NCBI GenBank assembly: GCA_037127255.1
Contig: JBANSL010000009.1
Coordinates: 988,001 to 1,052,000, forward strand
Source of the DNA: Persicaria tinctoria
Lineage: Eukaryota; Streptophyta; Magnoliopsida; Caryophyllales; Polygonaceae
Direction of reading: 5' to 3'
Length of the DNA stretch: 64,000 nt
Part shown: in pieces, positions 39,797 through 51,660 of the stretch
Position numbering within the stretch: position 1 is the stretch's first letter
How the letters are laid out: each line of letters opens with the position of its first letter
The notes under the pieces: generated by a model
What the model was told of the DNA's origin: nothing
The model's database searches: none
The model's input: only the letters and a program-made list of their open reading frames with translations
Position numbers and translations under genes: made by a program

Positions 39797-41772
39797 GAAC
39801 TAGCAAATGACAGAACGGAATAGATGATAACCACTTAAAAACAAGTTTCCGTAGTATGTTATGAGTTTAAGGAGATATATAATTTACAAAGTAGAATACA
39901 TACAATGCATGGCTTTAGGTTACAAATTGATTCCATAATATTTCGTTTGACATACATGACTTGGATAATCCACATACCATTCTTTGAATGATATCAAAAA
40001 ATGATAACTTACTTCTCACCACAAGGCATTATCGCTTATTTATTTATCACTCACTTATACCGTTATTGAACCACATTGTACTTAACGTAACATTAACAAC
40101 GTCATACCGGCACATGCCTATTTACCACGCATCTGGGTAAAATGTATCATTTTGATTATATTCAAAATGAACTTTTCATGAAAAGCTTATAGAGCAAGAC
40201 GTAACGAGTTTTGACATGTTATGATCACGCACATTCACGCACACGCACACACACACACGCTTAACACTCCTTTTGTTACTAGATTAGTAACATACACGTG
40301 TCACATTATAAGGATTCATTAGATGAACCCGTGTACATTCCCACTGTATACATTTATCTCGTTAGCTTCCAAGCTAAACACTAATTTATACATATGATCA
40401 ACTTACATAATAAATAAGGATTTGGTCTAAAAGTCAACTAGAGTCCATATTTGATAAGTATATAACTGGCTTGAATAGAGAAAGAAAATAGAAATTGCAA
40501 GAATAGACTTTACAATTTATTTTCAACGGATAGATATACTTGATAATTAACAACTAACAAATATTAAAAGAAAGGCATTATGTCTTTTAGGAAGTAAATG
40601 GGACAAAGTCACTTGCCTTGGTTATAGACCCGAAGTCTGTAGATAATAAAGATTAGGATCAATAAAGAGATTTAATTCTTTCCGAATACGTAAGATCTCG
40701 ACTGATGTCACCGACTATACATCCTGGTGTATCCAACCACTTCATACATAGCAGACAAACCATAATTTAATTAGCTTATGTCCAATAATTTTATCCTTGA
40801 ACTTTGGCAGAGTCTCCTTTTAAAATAATCCTTAATTAACCCGATAAAACTTATATCCTTTACTTTTTGATAATCACTTATCCAACACAATTTTTAAAAT
40901 GCCCAAGCAGTATTAGAACTTACAAACTTAATTTAGGATTTCCTTTCCTAAATTTAATTGGGCATTAGAGCGACTTAGAAATGCCATATAATCCAAAACA
41001 ATTGGGCATTATCTCGACTTAAAAGAAATACCCGTTTTATCCAATGCTATATCGTATTTAGAAATACCCAAATTTCTTAATAACAACGAGCATTATAACT
41101 ACTAATAAGGAGATACCTTAAATTATATACGGGTATTATAACGATATAAAATATCCCAAAATCTTAAAACAAATGAGAGAGATTTTACTAGTGAAATAAT
41201 ATCGAATCGTCCCAAAATACAACGACGGAATAATAAACAATGTCACCCAAAATCGATGTGGTATACGAGCTAAATAGTGACCGGTGGGAGAGGACGACTA
41301 ATTCGAGAGTGAATTGCTTAACCGATCGTTACTAACTATGCCTTATAAAGGCATGTATAACCATTGAGATTTACGTACGTGGATGGCCAGGTGTTACTTA
41401 CAAAACCATCGATATCCATGTGCCGACGGTGCACAATTTCATTTTGGCCCACCTTATGAGATAATTACGGGAAATAACCCAAAGTCTTTAAATTTACATA
41501 TTTTGTCCTCCTTAAATATATATTCCAATAATATTTCACTCCACCACTATGGAATATTTTACCAACTTATTCTTAAACATGTCTTAAATATCTAATAAAT
41601 TTTATAGCCTCTTTACTTAACCCTTGACATGCTAACAGATCTTTCCTAAATTCTACTTTATTCCAAACCTTATAAAACTTAAGGTAAAATTTTACCTTAA
41701 AACTTCATCTCTTACGTCATAATTCCTTACAAAGTGACGTCATAAAAGGAAAAATACAGTCGGGGTATTTCA
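39797..41772. other. F right part
   Basis: Noncoding AT-rich sequence, with an ACGCACAC repeat near 40230-40260 and repeated GGGCATTA/GAGCATTATA phrases at 40900-41160. Ends GGGGTATTTCA, then CAAGT. The 70-aa ORF at 41383 has no support. Confidence 0.75.
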
Positions 41773-41777
41773 CAAGT

Positions 41778-41909
41778 ACCTTTTCGAGGATGGTAATTGA
41801 TTGCAGGGACATATGACAATGAATCTAAGATGTTGAGAGTTTGAATTCTTCCCCTGAATGACAATTAAAAGTATTGCTTGAGGACAAACAAGCTTAAGTA
41901 TGGAGTGTT
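41778..41909 (+). promoter_or_regulatory. Element D 3' end with degraded hairpin and polypurine tract
   Basis: D resumes ACCTTTTCGAGGATGG as in B (9662). The hairpin TTGCTTG-AGGA-CAAACAA (41874-41891) has one mismatch, followed by TTAAGTATGGAGTGTT. Both the stem and the GGGG run are damaged here. Confidence 0.75.
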
Positions 41910-43702
41910 TGTTGTGAGCCTAATTTTCCATGTTTTATATTTACTTTTATACCGTTTTCTGCATGCATTTCATACATTTGGGTTGAAATAGTACATAATC
42001 TATGTAGTTTATATTTATTTGCCAATTATGGAATCTAGACCAGCATCTGTTTAATTTCGCAGAAAATCGAGGCAATTTACAGCAGTTCAGAGAAAGGAGG
42101 AAAATCTCGAAGTCGACTACAGAAAGTCCAAGGTCTAGGAGTAGCGGAACCAGGACAAATCAAGCTGGAAACGGGGAAATCGATTCGAAAATCACAAGTC
42201 GATATCGAGTACACTAAGTCGATATCGAGTTGGACAGTCGATTTCTACACAGAAAGCCAAGAATCGAGCAAAGCTGAAGAAGTTGGTTGATATCGAGTAC
42301 ATCAACTCGATATCGAGTAACCAAAAAATCGAGCAAAGATCCCATAATCGACCCGAGAAGCTGACGAGGAAAGGTGAAGGTCGATATCGACCATGCCAAG
42401 TCGATATCGAGTCACATCAAGTCGAAATTCCTCTCTTGAGCCGAAATCGAGTCAAGGAAGCAAAAGCTGAAAATTGCAGGTCGATATCGAGTGACCTTAG
42501 TCGATATCGAGTGGACCAATAGTGGCCGATTTCGAGCTAGTCCGAGTTCTAAACAAAGTTCTATCCAAAGTCCAATGGAGATATCCACAAGATCAAATTC
42601 TATCAAGATCTATCAAGATGGAAGAGATATTTACCTACATTAGATATAATTTCTTGTTGATTTATTTCCTTTATTTCCATAATTTTATCTTTAAGTATTA
42701 GATAAATAGAGATAGATTTAGATATAGTTGTTCCATCTTAGAATAGCTACATGGAACACTATAAATAAATCAATAAGAGCTGGATTTTATTCATTCAATC
42801 AATCCAAGCCAAGCCACAAGAGAGCATAGAGAGAGAGAGAGAGAAATCGAGTAGGAGAGACAGAGAGAGAGAAGTCTTGGAGCCGAGTGGAGTTTGTGAA
42901 GCGATAGCGGAGTTGGCTTTGTTCGGTTATAAGTCTTATTTAGTTTATTTAATGCAAATTTATTTTCTTTTATTATTGATGAGTTTATTCATGATGAAGA
43001 GAGAGTAGTCACCCAACTTCTAGGGTCGGGGTGAGCCCGACGGTAGCCATGTGAGGTGATGCGGTAAAGGTATAATCTTTTGATGCGAATTCGTCTTCTA
43101 TCCCTACAAGCACGATTCTTTTGCGAAAGTTGAAGGTGATCCTTGTTTGTGTTATTGAAGCGAAAGTGATCTTAATGCAACATGGATTAATTATGTGAAA
43201 AAAGGTTAGTAACAATTATGGTTTATGCGAAAGCCTCTATCTTCTTATTTGTTAATAACGAGAGTTATTTGATGAAAAACATGATCTTTTATGCCTTTAT
43301 GTGTTATTTTACATGGTTATCGTTGTGGTGTTGAAACCTTGATCTTGGAAGTCATTATTTTATTGATTTTCATAAATTTCGGTTTTTAAGTTTCTGTCAT
43401 GTCGATTTCGAGTACTTACAGTCGATTTTCTTACTCGATATCGAGTCACCTAGGTCGATATCGACCCAAATTCTGTTGTGTGTTATTTTTCTGCTTTTCT
43501 CTGTGTTTGTTGTTTGTCTGGTTGATTTTCTGTTGAGTTTCTGACTTGAAAATGCGGGCGCTGACACGCTTTCTCGTGGATCGATCATGACTACCTTCTA
43601 GTACAACGGGAGGAAGTCTTGTATTTATTTGTTGAGATAGGGAGTCAGTCTGCTTTTATATTTATTTATATTTTCATACTTGACCATCCTCCTGTAACAA
43701 CA
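41910..43702 (+). repeat. 3' LTR of element D (1793 bp)
   Basis: TGTTGTGAGCCTAATTTTCC to CCTGTAACAACA. TATA box TATAAATA at 42760-42767. TCGA arrays at 42190-42530 and 43400-43470 are of the TCGATATCGA type, unlike B's. A GAGA microsatellite lies at 42827-42845. Confidence 0.88.
42190..42530 (+). repeat. TCGATATCGA array, D LTR
   Basis: About ten copies, mostly GTCGATATCGAGT. They match D's internal motif type (19905-20060, 20550-20585), suggesting homogenisation within the element. Confidence 0.82.
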
Positions 43703-44169
43703 TATCCTGCATGCTTAGCCTTCTCAACCAACAAACATAATATAGTGTAATTAGTGCATTATTAACTAATCAAATAAAAGTTACTACTCGAAGTGATTAG
43801 ATGAATTTTTTGCCATAAGCTAGCCCGCCTCGCATGTGAAAAGTAAGAGACAAACACTGTGTCTTGATGTTGAGGAGACGAGAGTATAATCCAACCAATG
43901 GAAAGAGAAAACAATGAAAATATGGCAAACATTGAACATTATACTAAACAACACCTCATATTTGGGGTTAAGGGGAATAAAAAAGCAAATAGAAACCTAT
44001 AAAAACACGTCTTCAGGAAAAAAAACTTAAGACGACATAGAGCCCATGAGAACTTATGAAAAAACAACTTTGATGATTCAAAACTTTTGTTTGGTGTTTC
44101 CACACTTCATGCCCTCAATTTTTTTGCACACCCCTACGTAATTCCGCTGAGTTCCCTTGGTTAAGGGAA
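43703..44169. other. Spacer before element G
   Basis: AT-rich sequence without a supportable gene. The end (TTCCCTTGGTTAAGGGAA) and the sequence after G (TTGGTTCGAATCC, 48269 on) are continuous once G is removed and include a Pol III B-box-like GGTTCGAATCC. A worn tRNA-derived SINE is possible. Confidence 0.4.
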
Positions 44170-44174
44170 GATCC

Positions 44175-44801
44175 TGTTGGACCAAGGACCCATGAAGGTG
44201 CAGCCCAAGATGTGGTATTATATTACTAGGTTTAATTAGTAATATAAGGAAGGAAATTTGAGGCACAAAAGAGAGCTCCAAGGAAAGCTCCAATAAGTGC
44301 CGCCAACACCAAGAAGAGAAATGAGAGAGAAAGAAAAGAGAGAGGAGGGAGAAAGGAGAAGAAAGGTAGGAGATTCGAGCGGGTGTTTGTTGATAGGTAT
44401 TTTCTCCTTTTGGAAATCTAATCTGATTACAAGTGTTTAGCTAGGTTTTTGGAGAGGAATCCTTTCTAGATCGGGTTGTATTTAGATTGGTGTTTGAGAT
44501 CTTCATGTTTATTTGTCTCAAGTTGAGACTGGATTGTCAAACACTTGTATTGACCTATTGATTAGTGGATTGGTTGCTCTTGTGGTTGGAAGGTGGGTTT
44601 TTTTTTATCATCTGGTTAGAGAGGGTTTTTCCCACGTAAATCTTGTGTCAATATTTGTGCTTTTATCTAGGCAATTGGTTGTTTGGTGTCCAGATTGGAT
44701 ATTATTGGTTGGTCATTGGTTTGTCGGCGGATTGTTGTTGATTATCTTATTACCTGAATTTTCTTCCGGGTGCGGCTAGAAAGTGGTTTCTAGCCCCAAC
44801 A
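44175..44801 (+). repeat. 5' LTR of copia element G (627 bp)
   Basis: TGTTGGACCAAGG to CTAGCCCCAACA, with target duplication GATCC at 44170-44174 and 48265-48269. It lacks 62 bp present in the 3' LTR between two CGGGTGTTT repeats, a slippage-type deletion. Confidence 0.93.
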
Positions 44802-44803
44802 AG

Positions 44804-44815
44804 TGGTATCAGAGC
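44804..44815 (+). promoter_or_regulatory. Primer-binding site, initiator-Met type, element G
   Basis: TGGTATCAGAGC, complementary to the 3' end of plant initiator tRNA-Met, the usual copia primer. Confidence 0.92.
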
Positions 44816-44862
44816 CTCGAGTTGATCTTTGGCTGTGTTGTTTTTGGGTAATAGGAGTAGAG

Positions 44863-46206
44863 ATGATGACAAAGACCGAGGAATTTGCGAGTACAATGAT
44901 AAAGCTAACAACTTCGAATTTCTCTATCTGGAAGACGAAGATGGAGGATGTTTTGTATTGCAAAGACCTGTTTGATCCGGTTGAGTTGGGATCGAGGAAG
45001 CCAGCTGAGACATCCGATTATGATTGGAAGAAACTGCACATGAAGGCAATTGGAACCACCAGAATGTGGGTGGATAATAGTTTTTATCACCACATAAACA
45101 ACGAGACAGATGCACAAGTATTGTGGAAAAAATTGGAGGAGATATATGAAAGGAAGTCAGCCCAGAGTAAAGTTTTTGTGATAAGAAAGCTTGTGAATCT
45201 CAAGTACAGAGATGGAAAGCCTATTGCAGAGCATCTGAGTGAGTTTCAGGAATTGGTAAATTAGTTGAACACCATGAAATTAGTCCTTAATTATGATTTG
45301 CAAGCATTGTTGCTCTTGAGCTCTTTGCCCGATAGTTGGGAGACTCTAGTGGCGTCGATTAACAATTCTGTCGTAGGTGGGGTTGTGTCTTTATCTACAG
45401 TGAAGGATAGTCTTTACAACGAGGAGACTAGGAGGAAAGATACGGGCACGGATTCGTCACATGCTCTCGTGACAATTTCATGGAGCAGATCTAGAGGGAG
45501 ATCTCAGACTAGATGCATCTTTGTTTTCTATCATTGTGGCAAAGAAGGGCACATGAAGAGGAATTGAAATGTATGGAAGAAGAAAAGAGACGAAGAGGAA
45601 AATCAGAATGGTACAACGTCAGTTCTGCAGGACAGTGATGACGAGCAGGTTGTTCTCACATGCTTGGAGGAGCCTGATTCTTGTGTAGAGTGGATTGCTG
45701 ATGGAGCTGCATCCTTCCATTCTACATCAAGAATGAAAGCGTTTACTTCGTACCGAGTGGGACGCTTTGGCAAAGCAAAGATGCGGAACGGAAGCTTGTC
45801 TGATATAGTTGGTATGTGAGATTTTTGCGTGCTGACAAACACAGGTTGCATGATGACATTGACAGATGTGCGACACATACTAGATTTGTAGAAGAATCTG
45901 ATCTCTCTTCAAGTCTTGGATAAAAAGGGCTATGATAACTTCTTTGAAAGTAGGAAGTGGAAACTCAAGAAAGGGTCAATGGTGATCGCTAGAGGTGTTT
46001 TGAGCGGTACATTGTACAAGACTCAGATGGAAGAAATCAGGGAAGCTGTGATAGAGGTTCATGGTGATGCTTCGCTTGATTTGGTGCAAGGGCTTACAGG
46101 ATGCTTGAGTGGGAAGGGGCTGCAGAATCAGAAGAGAAAGTCTCTCATTTCTTTTGCTGATAAGGAGACCTTGAGCACTTGTGATTTGTCTGGATTGCAG
46201 ACATGA
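44863..46206 (+). pseudogene. gag: Decayed gag-protease of copia element G
   Basis: From ATG 44863 (MMTKTEEFASTMIKL) one frame carries a copia Gag (FSIWKTKMEDVLYCKDLF, then EHLSEFQELVN). Nonsense codons occur at 45262, 45565, about 45817, about 45889 and 46204. The zinc knuckle (YHCGKEGHMKRN) has lost its first cysteine, and its last is replaced by the stop at 45565. The protease site reads WIADGAASFH instead of the family's DSGAS. A pre-integrase-like piece follows (NLISLQVLDKKGYDNFF, then VIARGVLSGTLYKTQ). Integrase, RT and RNase H are absent before the CACTA insertion at 46402. Confidence 0.88.
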
Positions 46207-46401
46207 TTTAGCAAAATTTCTAAGACGTCAGAAGAGGTTGGCACAAGTGTGGAATTTGCTTTAGAGGATTGTGCTGATGGAAGAGGGGAGTTCATCAGGT
46301 GCTATGACCTATGGCAGATCTGAGCACGTCGAGCCAGCACGGATAGAAGAAACCGTTAGAGGGTCGGAGAGAGGAGGTCATGCGTTCACCGGGAGTTCTA
46401 C

Positions 46402-47416
46402 CACTAGTACACAAATTACATTTTATCACACCGGCTAATATCACGGATTAGTATTTTACATGATGTAATCCACCGAAATCATATGCTTCACTATTTCGTC
46501 CTTTGCAAGTTGGCATCGGAATCTCACCGAAATCGTGCCCTCTATAGAGTCCTATCCATGGAAATGGTATCTCGTCGGAATCGTGCAACAAACTAAGTGC
46601 AGGTTTGTGTCTCTCGCTTCTTTTTTCTTTCTCTCTTACATTTACGGTTTTTGGAATTCACATCTTTCAGATCCGAAGGATGTAAAAAGGAGTCAATTGT
46701 ATGAGGTTCAGTTGGATATGAAGTTATGGAGGAGCCAATATCATGTCACCTCTTCAAATAGATTTGAGGCAAATGATGTTTGGTAGGATTTGCCTCTCTT
46801 TATTTAGTTTTGTTTCAATTTTTGTCTTTTGGTCTCTTTTGATTTATTTAAATTCTTCTTCTGTACTTCGAATTTGAAGATATGGATGGTTTAATGTTTT
46901 CTTTTTTGACTTTGATTTAATCTTGTAGGGAGTTGTAGGTTGATTACCTAAAAAAAATCTTGTAGGTTGATTTCTATTTTGATTTAGTTTGTGTTTCTTT
47001 GATCTATTTGATTTTCTCGTTAAGTTGGTGTTGTTATAAACTTGAAAAACTAGGTGAGTGTTGGCATTGACAACATGATGGTGATTCACCCTTGAATTCC
47101 AAGGAAATTGAAGCGATAAAACCTCCTTTAGATATGGTTTCAAATTCCAGATCTAGGTTCAACCTAGATCTGGAATGGTTTTTTTTAATAAAAATATTAA
47201 CTTTATAGCTCGGGTCTATAGATAACCGGGCTCTTAAAGTCTTTTTTTTTTTGAAAAAAGTGATGGCCTAGTATCACGGGCGTTTGTTATGAAATCCATG
47301 ATATTAGAGTTGTCATTTCTTTTATCCCACCTAGCTAAACCCCGGGCATAAAAATGAACAGATCCGTGATATTAGACTCAAAATGTCCGTGATAAAATTA
47401 CATTTTTGTACTAGTG
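46402..47416. mobile_element. Non-autonomous CACTA (EnSpm-like) element H, 1015 bp
   Basis: Terminal inverted repeats CACTAGTACACAAATTACAT and the near complement ending TTTTTGTACTAGTG, flanked by TAC (46399-46401 and 47417-47419). Subterminal copies of ATCACGG/CCGTGATA occur near both ends, as expected for CACTA elements. No transposase. Inserted in G's interior. Confidence 0.93.
46670..46786 (+). pseudogene. Possible captured host exon inside H
   Basis: TTTCAG at 46665-46670 precedes an open stretch (DPKDVKRSQLYEVQLDMKLW and on) ending in TAG at 46784-46786. Composition looks coding and unlike the flanking sequence. I do not recognise the gene. CACTA elements often carry such fragments. 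Confidence 0.35.
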
Positions 47417-47559
47417 TACCTCGGAGTACTAGAGAGTTACGGACGAGGGGGAGCTAGTGGGTGATGGTGATATCTGGCGAGCATCAGTTCCGCGTCTCGG
47501 GCGTGAGACATGACTTGGATGCGGGTGAGGCCAGGACGAGCAGGAACGTCTTCCCCTTG

Positions 47560-47575
47560 GGCTGGAGAGGGAGAT
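47560..47575 (+). promoter_or_regulatory. Polypurine tract of element G
   Basis: GGGCTGGAGAGGGAGAT directly precedes the 3' LTR start TGTTGGGCC. Confidence 0.75.
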
Positions 47576-48264
47576 TGTTGGGCCAAGGGCCCATGAAGGT
47601 CCAGCCCAAGATATGGTATTATATTACTAGGTTTAATTAGTAATATAAGGAAGGAAATTTGAGGCACAAAAGAGAGCTCCAAGGAAAGCTCCAAGAAGTG
47701 CCGCCAACACTAAGAAGAGAAAGGAGAGAGTAAGAAAAGAGAGAGGAGGGAGAAAGGAGAAGAAAGGTAGGAGATTCGAGCGGGTGTTTCGTCTCTTGAT
47801 CTAGTGATCCGTCTCCTTCCTCCAGCAAGTCAACAACGGGTGTTTGTTGATAGATATTTTCTCCTTTTGGAAATCTAATCTGATTACAAGTGTTTAGCTA
47901 TGCTTTTGGAGAGGAATCCTTTCTAGATCGGGTTGTATTTAGATTGGTGTTTGAGCTCTCTATGTTTATTTGTTTCGGGTTGAGACTGGATTGTCAAACA
48001 CTTGTTTTGACCTATTGATTAGTGGATTGGTTGCTCTAGTGGTCGGATGTTGGGTTTTTTGATCCTCTAGTTAGAGAGGGTTTTTCCCACATAAATCTTG
48101 TGTCAATATTTGTGCTTTTATCTGGGCGATTGGTTGCTTGGTTGTTCGGTTTCCGGATTTGATATTATCGGTTGGTCATTGGTTTGCTGGAGGATTGTTG
48201 TTGATTCTCTTATTACCTAAATTCGCTTCCGAGTTCGGCTAGAAAGTGGTTTCTAGCCCCAACG
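47576..48264 (+). repeat. 3' LTR of copia element G (689 bp)
   Basis: TGTTGGGCCAAGGGCCC to CTAGCCCCAACG; the terminal A has changed to G. Followed by GATCC (48265-48269). Confidence 0.92.
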
Positions 48265-48599
48265 GATCCTTGGTTCGAATCCTCTACCAGGCCCTCATTC
48301 CCCCCTATTTTCCCCCATTTCCTAAATGTACACAGACAGAGGGATCGTGTTTTGTTTCTTTTCAAACTTCAAAGTTAAAACAGAGGAAGGCCACAAAGTG
48401 AAAATCTACAGATGAGTCCTCCTCCGCTGGCACCATTGTGTTGGCTCCTCTGTGACTTCGATTCATTACTCCCCCGGTGTTGTCGGTTCTGGGTTCCCAC
48501 TGTAGAGCGCGGTCTACACCACTGAAGGCCGAAACTCCCTGGTTGTGTGACAAATTGTTCTTCCCCATAGCTCAAATCCAAAAGAACATCTTAAATATT

Positions 48600-50605
48600 C
48601 CAGCTAGTGTTAAATAATAAATTCGCTTCAGCGGACGAAGGCTGAACCAAATGTTTATTCGTGGACCATCTTGATTGGAGCTTACACAAAGCAGCGACTC
48701 TCGAATGAAGCACTCAAGCTCTATAATGAACTCCGGAGTCAGAATTATATCCCGGATAGGCCGTTGCTTTTGTCTGCCGCAAAGGCATGTGGTGTATCGG
48801 CTAATCTTGTCAAGGCTAGGAAGATACATGATGACATTATCAAGTAGAGGTTTCATTTGGACACATTTCTTGGTAATGCATTGGTGGATATGTATGGAAA
48901 ATGTAAATGCTGCGAGGGTGCTGTTGAAGTATTTAAGGATTTATGTGTTAAGGACATTGTTTCTTGGACATCATTACTGTCCTTTTATGTCAACTGTGGA
49001 TTATTTAGACAAGCGTTAGTGGGTTTCAGAGAGATGGGGTTGAAAGGGTTGATGATGAATTCAATGACCCTTCATTAGTGCTTCCAGCTTGTTTTGAGCC
49101 GAGGAATATGATTTCAGGCAGACAAATCCATGGATATGTAGTGGTAAACCGTAAATGGTATGGATATGAGAATGTGCTCATTACCAGTGCCCTTGTGAAC
49201 ATATATGCAAGCTGTTCAAGCATAACAGGTGCTCAGTTTGTTTTCGATAGTATGATATTTCGGGATATAGTGTCTTGGAACGCTATATTGATGGCATATT
49301 TCACAAAAGGAGAATATGAGAAAGGTCTCAACTTGTTCACTCAACTGGGCAGAGAGCGAGTGAAGCTGAATCATGATTCATGGAATGTTGTTATTGCAGG
49401 ATGTATACACATTGGGCAGGAAAAATAAGCTCTTGAGATGTTCATAGAAATGCAAAAATCAGGGTTGCAGCCTAATCAAATAACAATCATCAGTATGTTA
49501 CCAGGTTTCACAAACATAGATTGCTTGAAAGTTGGAAAGGAGATTCATGGGTTTATTTTTAGGAACTGGATTTCAGATGACATCAATCATAACAACATTA
49601 ATCGATATGTATGCCAAATGTGGCAACTGGAGATTTCCCGTTAAGTATTCAATAGGATGCTCGCAAAGGATACCATAGCTTGGAATACCATGATCATTGC
49701 TAACTCGATGCACGGTGATGGAGAAGAAGCCTTGTCACTCTTTAACCATATGATTAAATCTGTCCAGAGAGCCAATTTTGTTACTTTCACTAGAGTTTTA
49801 TCCAGGTGGAGTCACTCGCAGCTAGTTGAACATGGTCTGAGCGTATTCAATTCTATGAGCAGGGATCACTCAATCGAACCAAATGCTAACCACTATGCAT
49901 GTATAGTTGATTTATTTAATCGTGCTGGTCAAATGGAAGAGCCATATAAATTCATCAAGCAAATGCCTATGGAACCAATAGCAAGTGCATGGGACTCCTT
50001 GCTAGCCAGCTGTAGAATCTATAAGAATGTTGACTTGGCACGACTTGCATCCAAACGACTTTTTGAAATCCACCTAGAAAACCCTGGAAACTACGTGATG
50101 CTGTCAAACATACTTGAATGTGCAATGCTATGGAGTGAAGCATATGCAATTAGGAAATGAATGAGAGATAGAGGACTATCCAAAGAACCTGGTTGTAGTT
50201 GGATTCAGGTCAGGAACAGGGTCTATACTTTTGTTGTTAGGGACAAGCGGAACGAACAAAATGATCAGATTTACAAATTCTTAAGTGAGGTCAGTTACGA
50301 GATGACAACAGTCGGGGGTTTGCCTGACACTAATTTCGTTTTGCAAGATTTGGATCAAGAGGACAAGGATCAAGTTCCGTGCAACCACAGTTAAAAGCTT
50401 GTCGTTGCTTTTGGAATACTAAACCGGGGCATAGAATCATCAATTCAAGTGTTCAAAAACTTGAGGATGCGTGGGGACCGACACACTGTCATTAAATTCA
50501 TGGCAAAGATTGTTGGCATAAGAATCATTGTTAGAGATTCGTTGAGGTTTCACCACTTTGAAGACGGATTATGCTCTTGTAGAGATTTTTACTTAACCTG
50601 TTAAT
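48600..50605 (+). pseudogene. PPR-DYW gene remnant (organelle RNA-editing factor family)
   Basis: PLS-class PPR proteins bind organelle RNA, and the DYW domain is the cytidine deaminase for C-to-U editing. Readable motifs: ALVDMYGKCK (48890), DIVSWTSLLSFYVNCG, SALVNIYASCSSITGAQFVF (49180-49250), DIVSWNAILMAYF, DTIAWNTMIIANSMHGDGEE (49660-49720), HYACIVDLFNRAGQMEEPYK, then E-domain GCSWIQVRNRVYTFVVRDK and DYW pieces KLVVAFGILNRGIESS and FHHFEDGLCSCRDF. Nonsense codons at 48845, 49426, 49642, 50158 and 50392, and frameshifts near 49050 and 49600. The zinc-site glutamate of HSE is a stop (HS then TAA) and both cysteines of the CGDCH-type motif are arginine (RGDRH), so deaminase function is lost. 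The 5' end is unclear; sequence back to about 48414 may belong. Confidence 0.88.
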
Positions 50606-50846
50606 GGAAGACCGCCATATACAGTGAACTTATTGATCCAATGAGTTACAATTAAATTTATTGAGGTTTTATTATTGCCTTCAGGAATACTATCAAGTTC
50701 TCACAAGAAAAAAAGAAAAAGGAATACTATCAAGTGAAGCATGGAACCTTACAATGGTAATTAATTTTCTCTGCTAAGCTCTACTGGTTGGTTGCTTTAA
50801 TTTATTTCTACACCTCAACACAAAAATTCTTTTTTTCTTTAGTTAA
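50606..50846. other. Intergenic spacer after the PPR remnant
   Basis: AT-rich, no gene seen. Contains a short local duplication of a GGAATACTATCAAG phrase (50683-50742). Confidence 0.6.
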
Positions 50847-51553
50847 TATGTATAAACTCCCATGTAGATCCAAGACCCTTCGATTAGGATCCAAGATCTA
50901 CGAGGGGTAACTTGAACAGAAACAAAACCACAAAGAACATCGGACTTGTTTACGCGGTTCGAGTCAAACTCTACATCCGCAGAGTCTCAGGTTCGGGGAG
51001 ACTCGAGCCCAAGTTCACTTTGTTCGTTTTATCGATTACAAGAGATAGGGTTGCAGTATCTAGACAAGTATACAGATCCAAGGAGAAAACAACCAAGAAA
51101 GCAAGTACAAGAGAAAACTAGAAGTAGGAAAGAAGAACTCCCTCATATATGATGTTGGAAGAACAAATCTTCACCGGAGAAGCTTGTACGAGCCAGTGAA
51201 TCGCCGACAAGGAAGCAGCGCCGCTTCTTCTTCTTCTTCTTCACGACGCTTAGATCTAGAGTCCAATAGACGGATACACTCTAGATCCAAGTTCTTCGTC
51301 GTCGATCAGAACCAGGAAGGTCATCGGAGAGGAAACCCTAAGCTTTTGCTCTCTTCTTTCTCTTTCTTTCTTTGAAGGCGCTTACCTGATGAAGACCGAA
51401 TAAGAAACCCTAGCAGACGGGTGAGTTCCTTTTATAAAGCTCAAAAGGTGAAAACCCTAGCAACAAGTGGATCCACCAGCTTCAAGAAGCTACTGGGCTC
51501 AGACAACATGTAATGGGCTTTCCACAACATAGGCCGGTAATAAACCATAATGC
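50847..51553 (-). repeat. Minus-strand LTR fragment or solo LTR, unclassified
   Basis: Read on the minus strand it has LTR features: TGGTTTATTACCGGCC start, a TATA-like TTTATAAAAGGAACT region near 51430, CT-rich leader and a GTTTATACA end. Flanks TAATA and TAATG match only partly as a target duplication, so the ends are provisional. ORFs at 50912-51375 lie within it and have no support. Confidence 0.5.
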
Positions 51554-51660
51554 ATGATAACTCCCTCCCTTGATGAAAATTGGAATAAAGTTTCAAAGGC
51601 CTTGACAGTTTGTCCGTGTCAAAGGTCTTAGAGCTTTAACGGTATTGATCAAATACAAAA

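Larger units (their letters stand above)
33850..40036. repeat. Second tandem duplication unit (6,187 bp) with E copy 3
   Basis: Runs from mid-LTR of E through its interior and 3' LTR and 246 bp of F. The upstream copy of this unit is 32540-33849, shortened by solo-LTR formation. Both parental breakpoints contain TATTT (E LTR near 22332, F near 40037). Confidence 0.88.
21771..41772. mobile_element. Element F, probable solo LTR (~2.4 kb), interrupted and duplicated
   Basis: Starts TGTAACACCCCCTCC, ends GGGGTATTTCA, and is flanked by CAAGT. Without E and the duplicated blocks it is about 2.4 kb (21771-22208 plus 39797-41772). No internal repeat of its own ends, no primer site and no ORF is seen. 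TG...CA ends with a 5-bp duplication fit a solo LTR; a TGTAACACCCC start is common in gypsy LTRs. The orientation is not determinable. Confidence 0.7.

Noticed and set aside
41383..41595. 70-aa ORF in F
   Set aside because: AT-rich noncoding LTR sequence; no domain and no second copy to compare.
48269..48300. tRNA gene suggested by the B-box GGTTCGAATCC
   Set aside because: No cloverleaf or convincing A box can be drawn across the rejoined sequence; at most a worn SINE.
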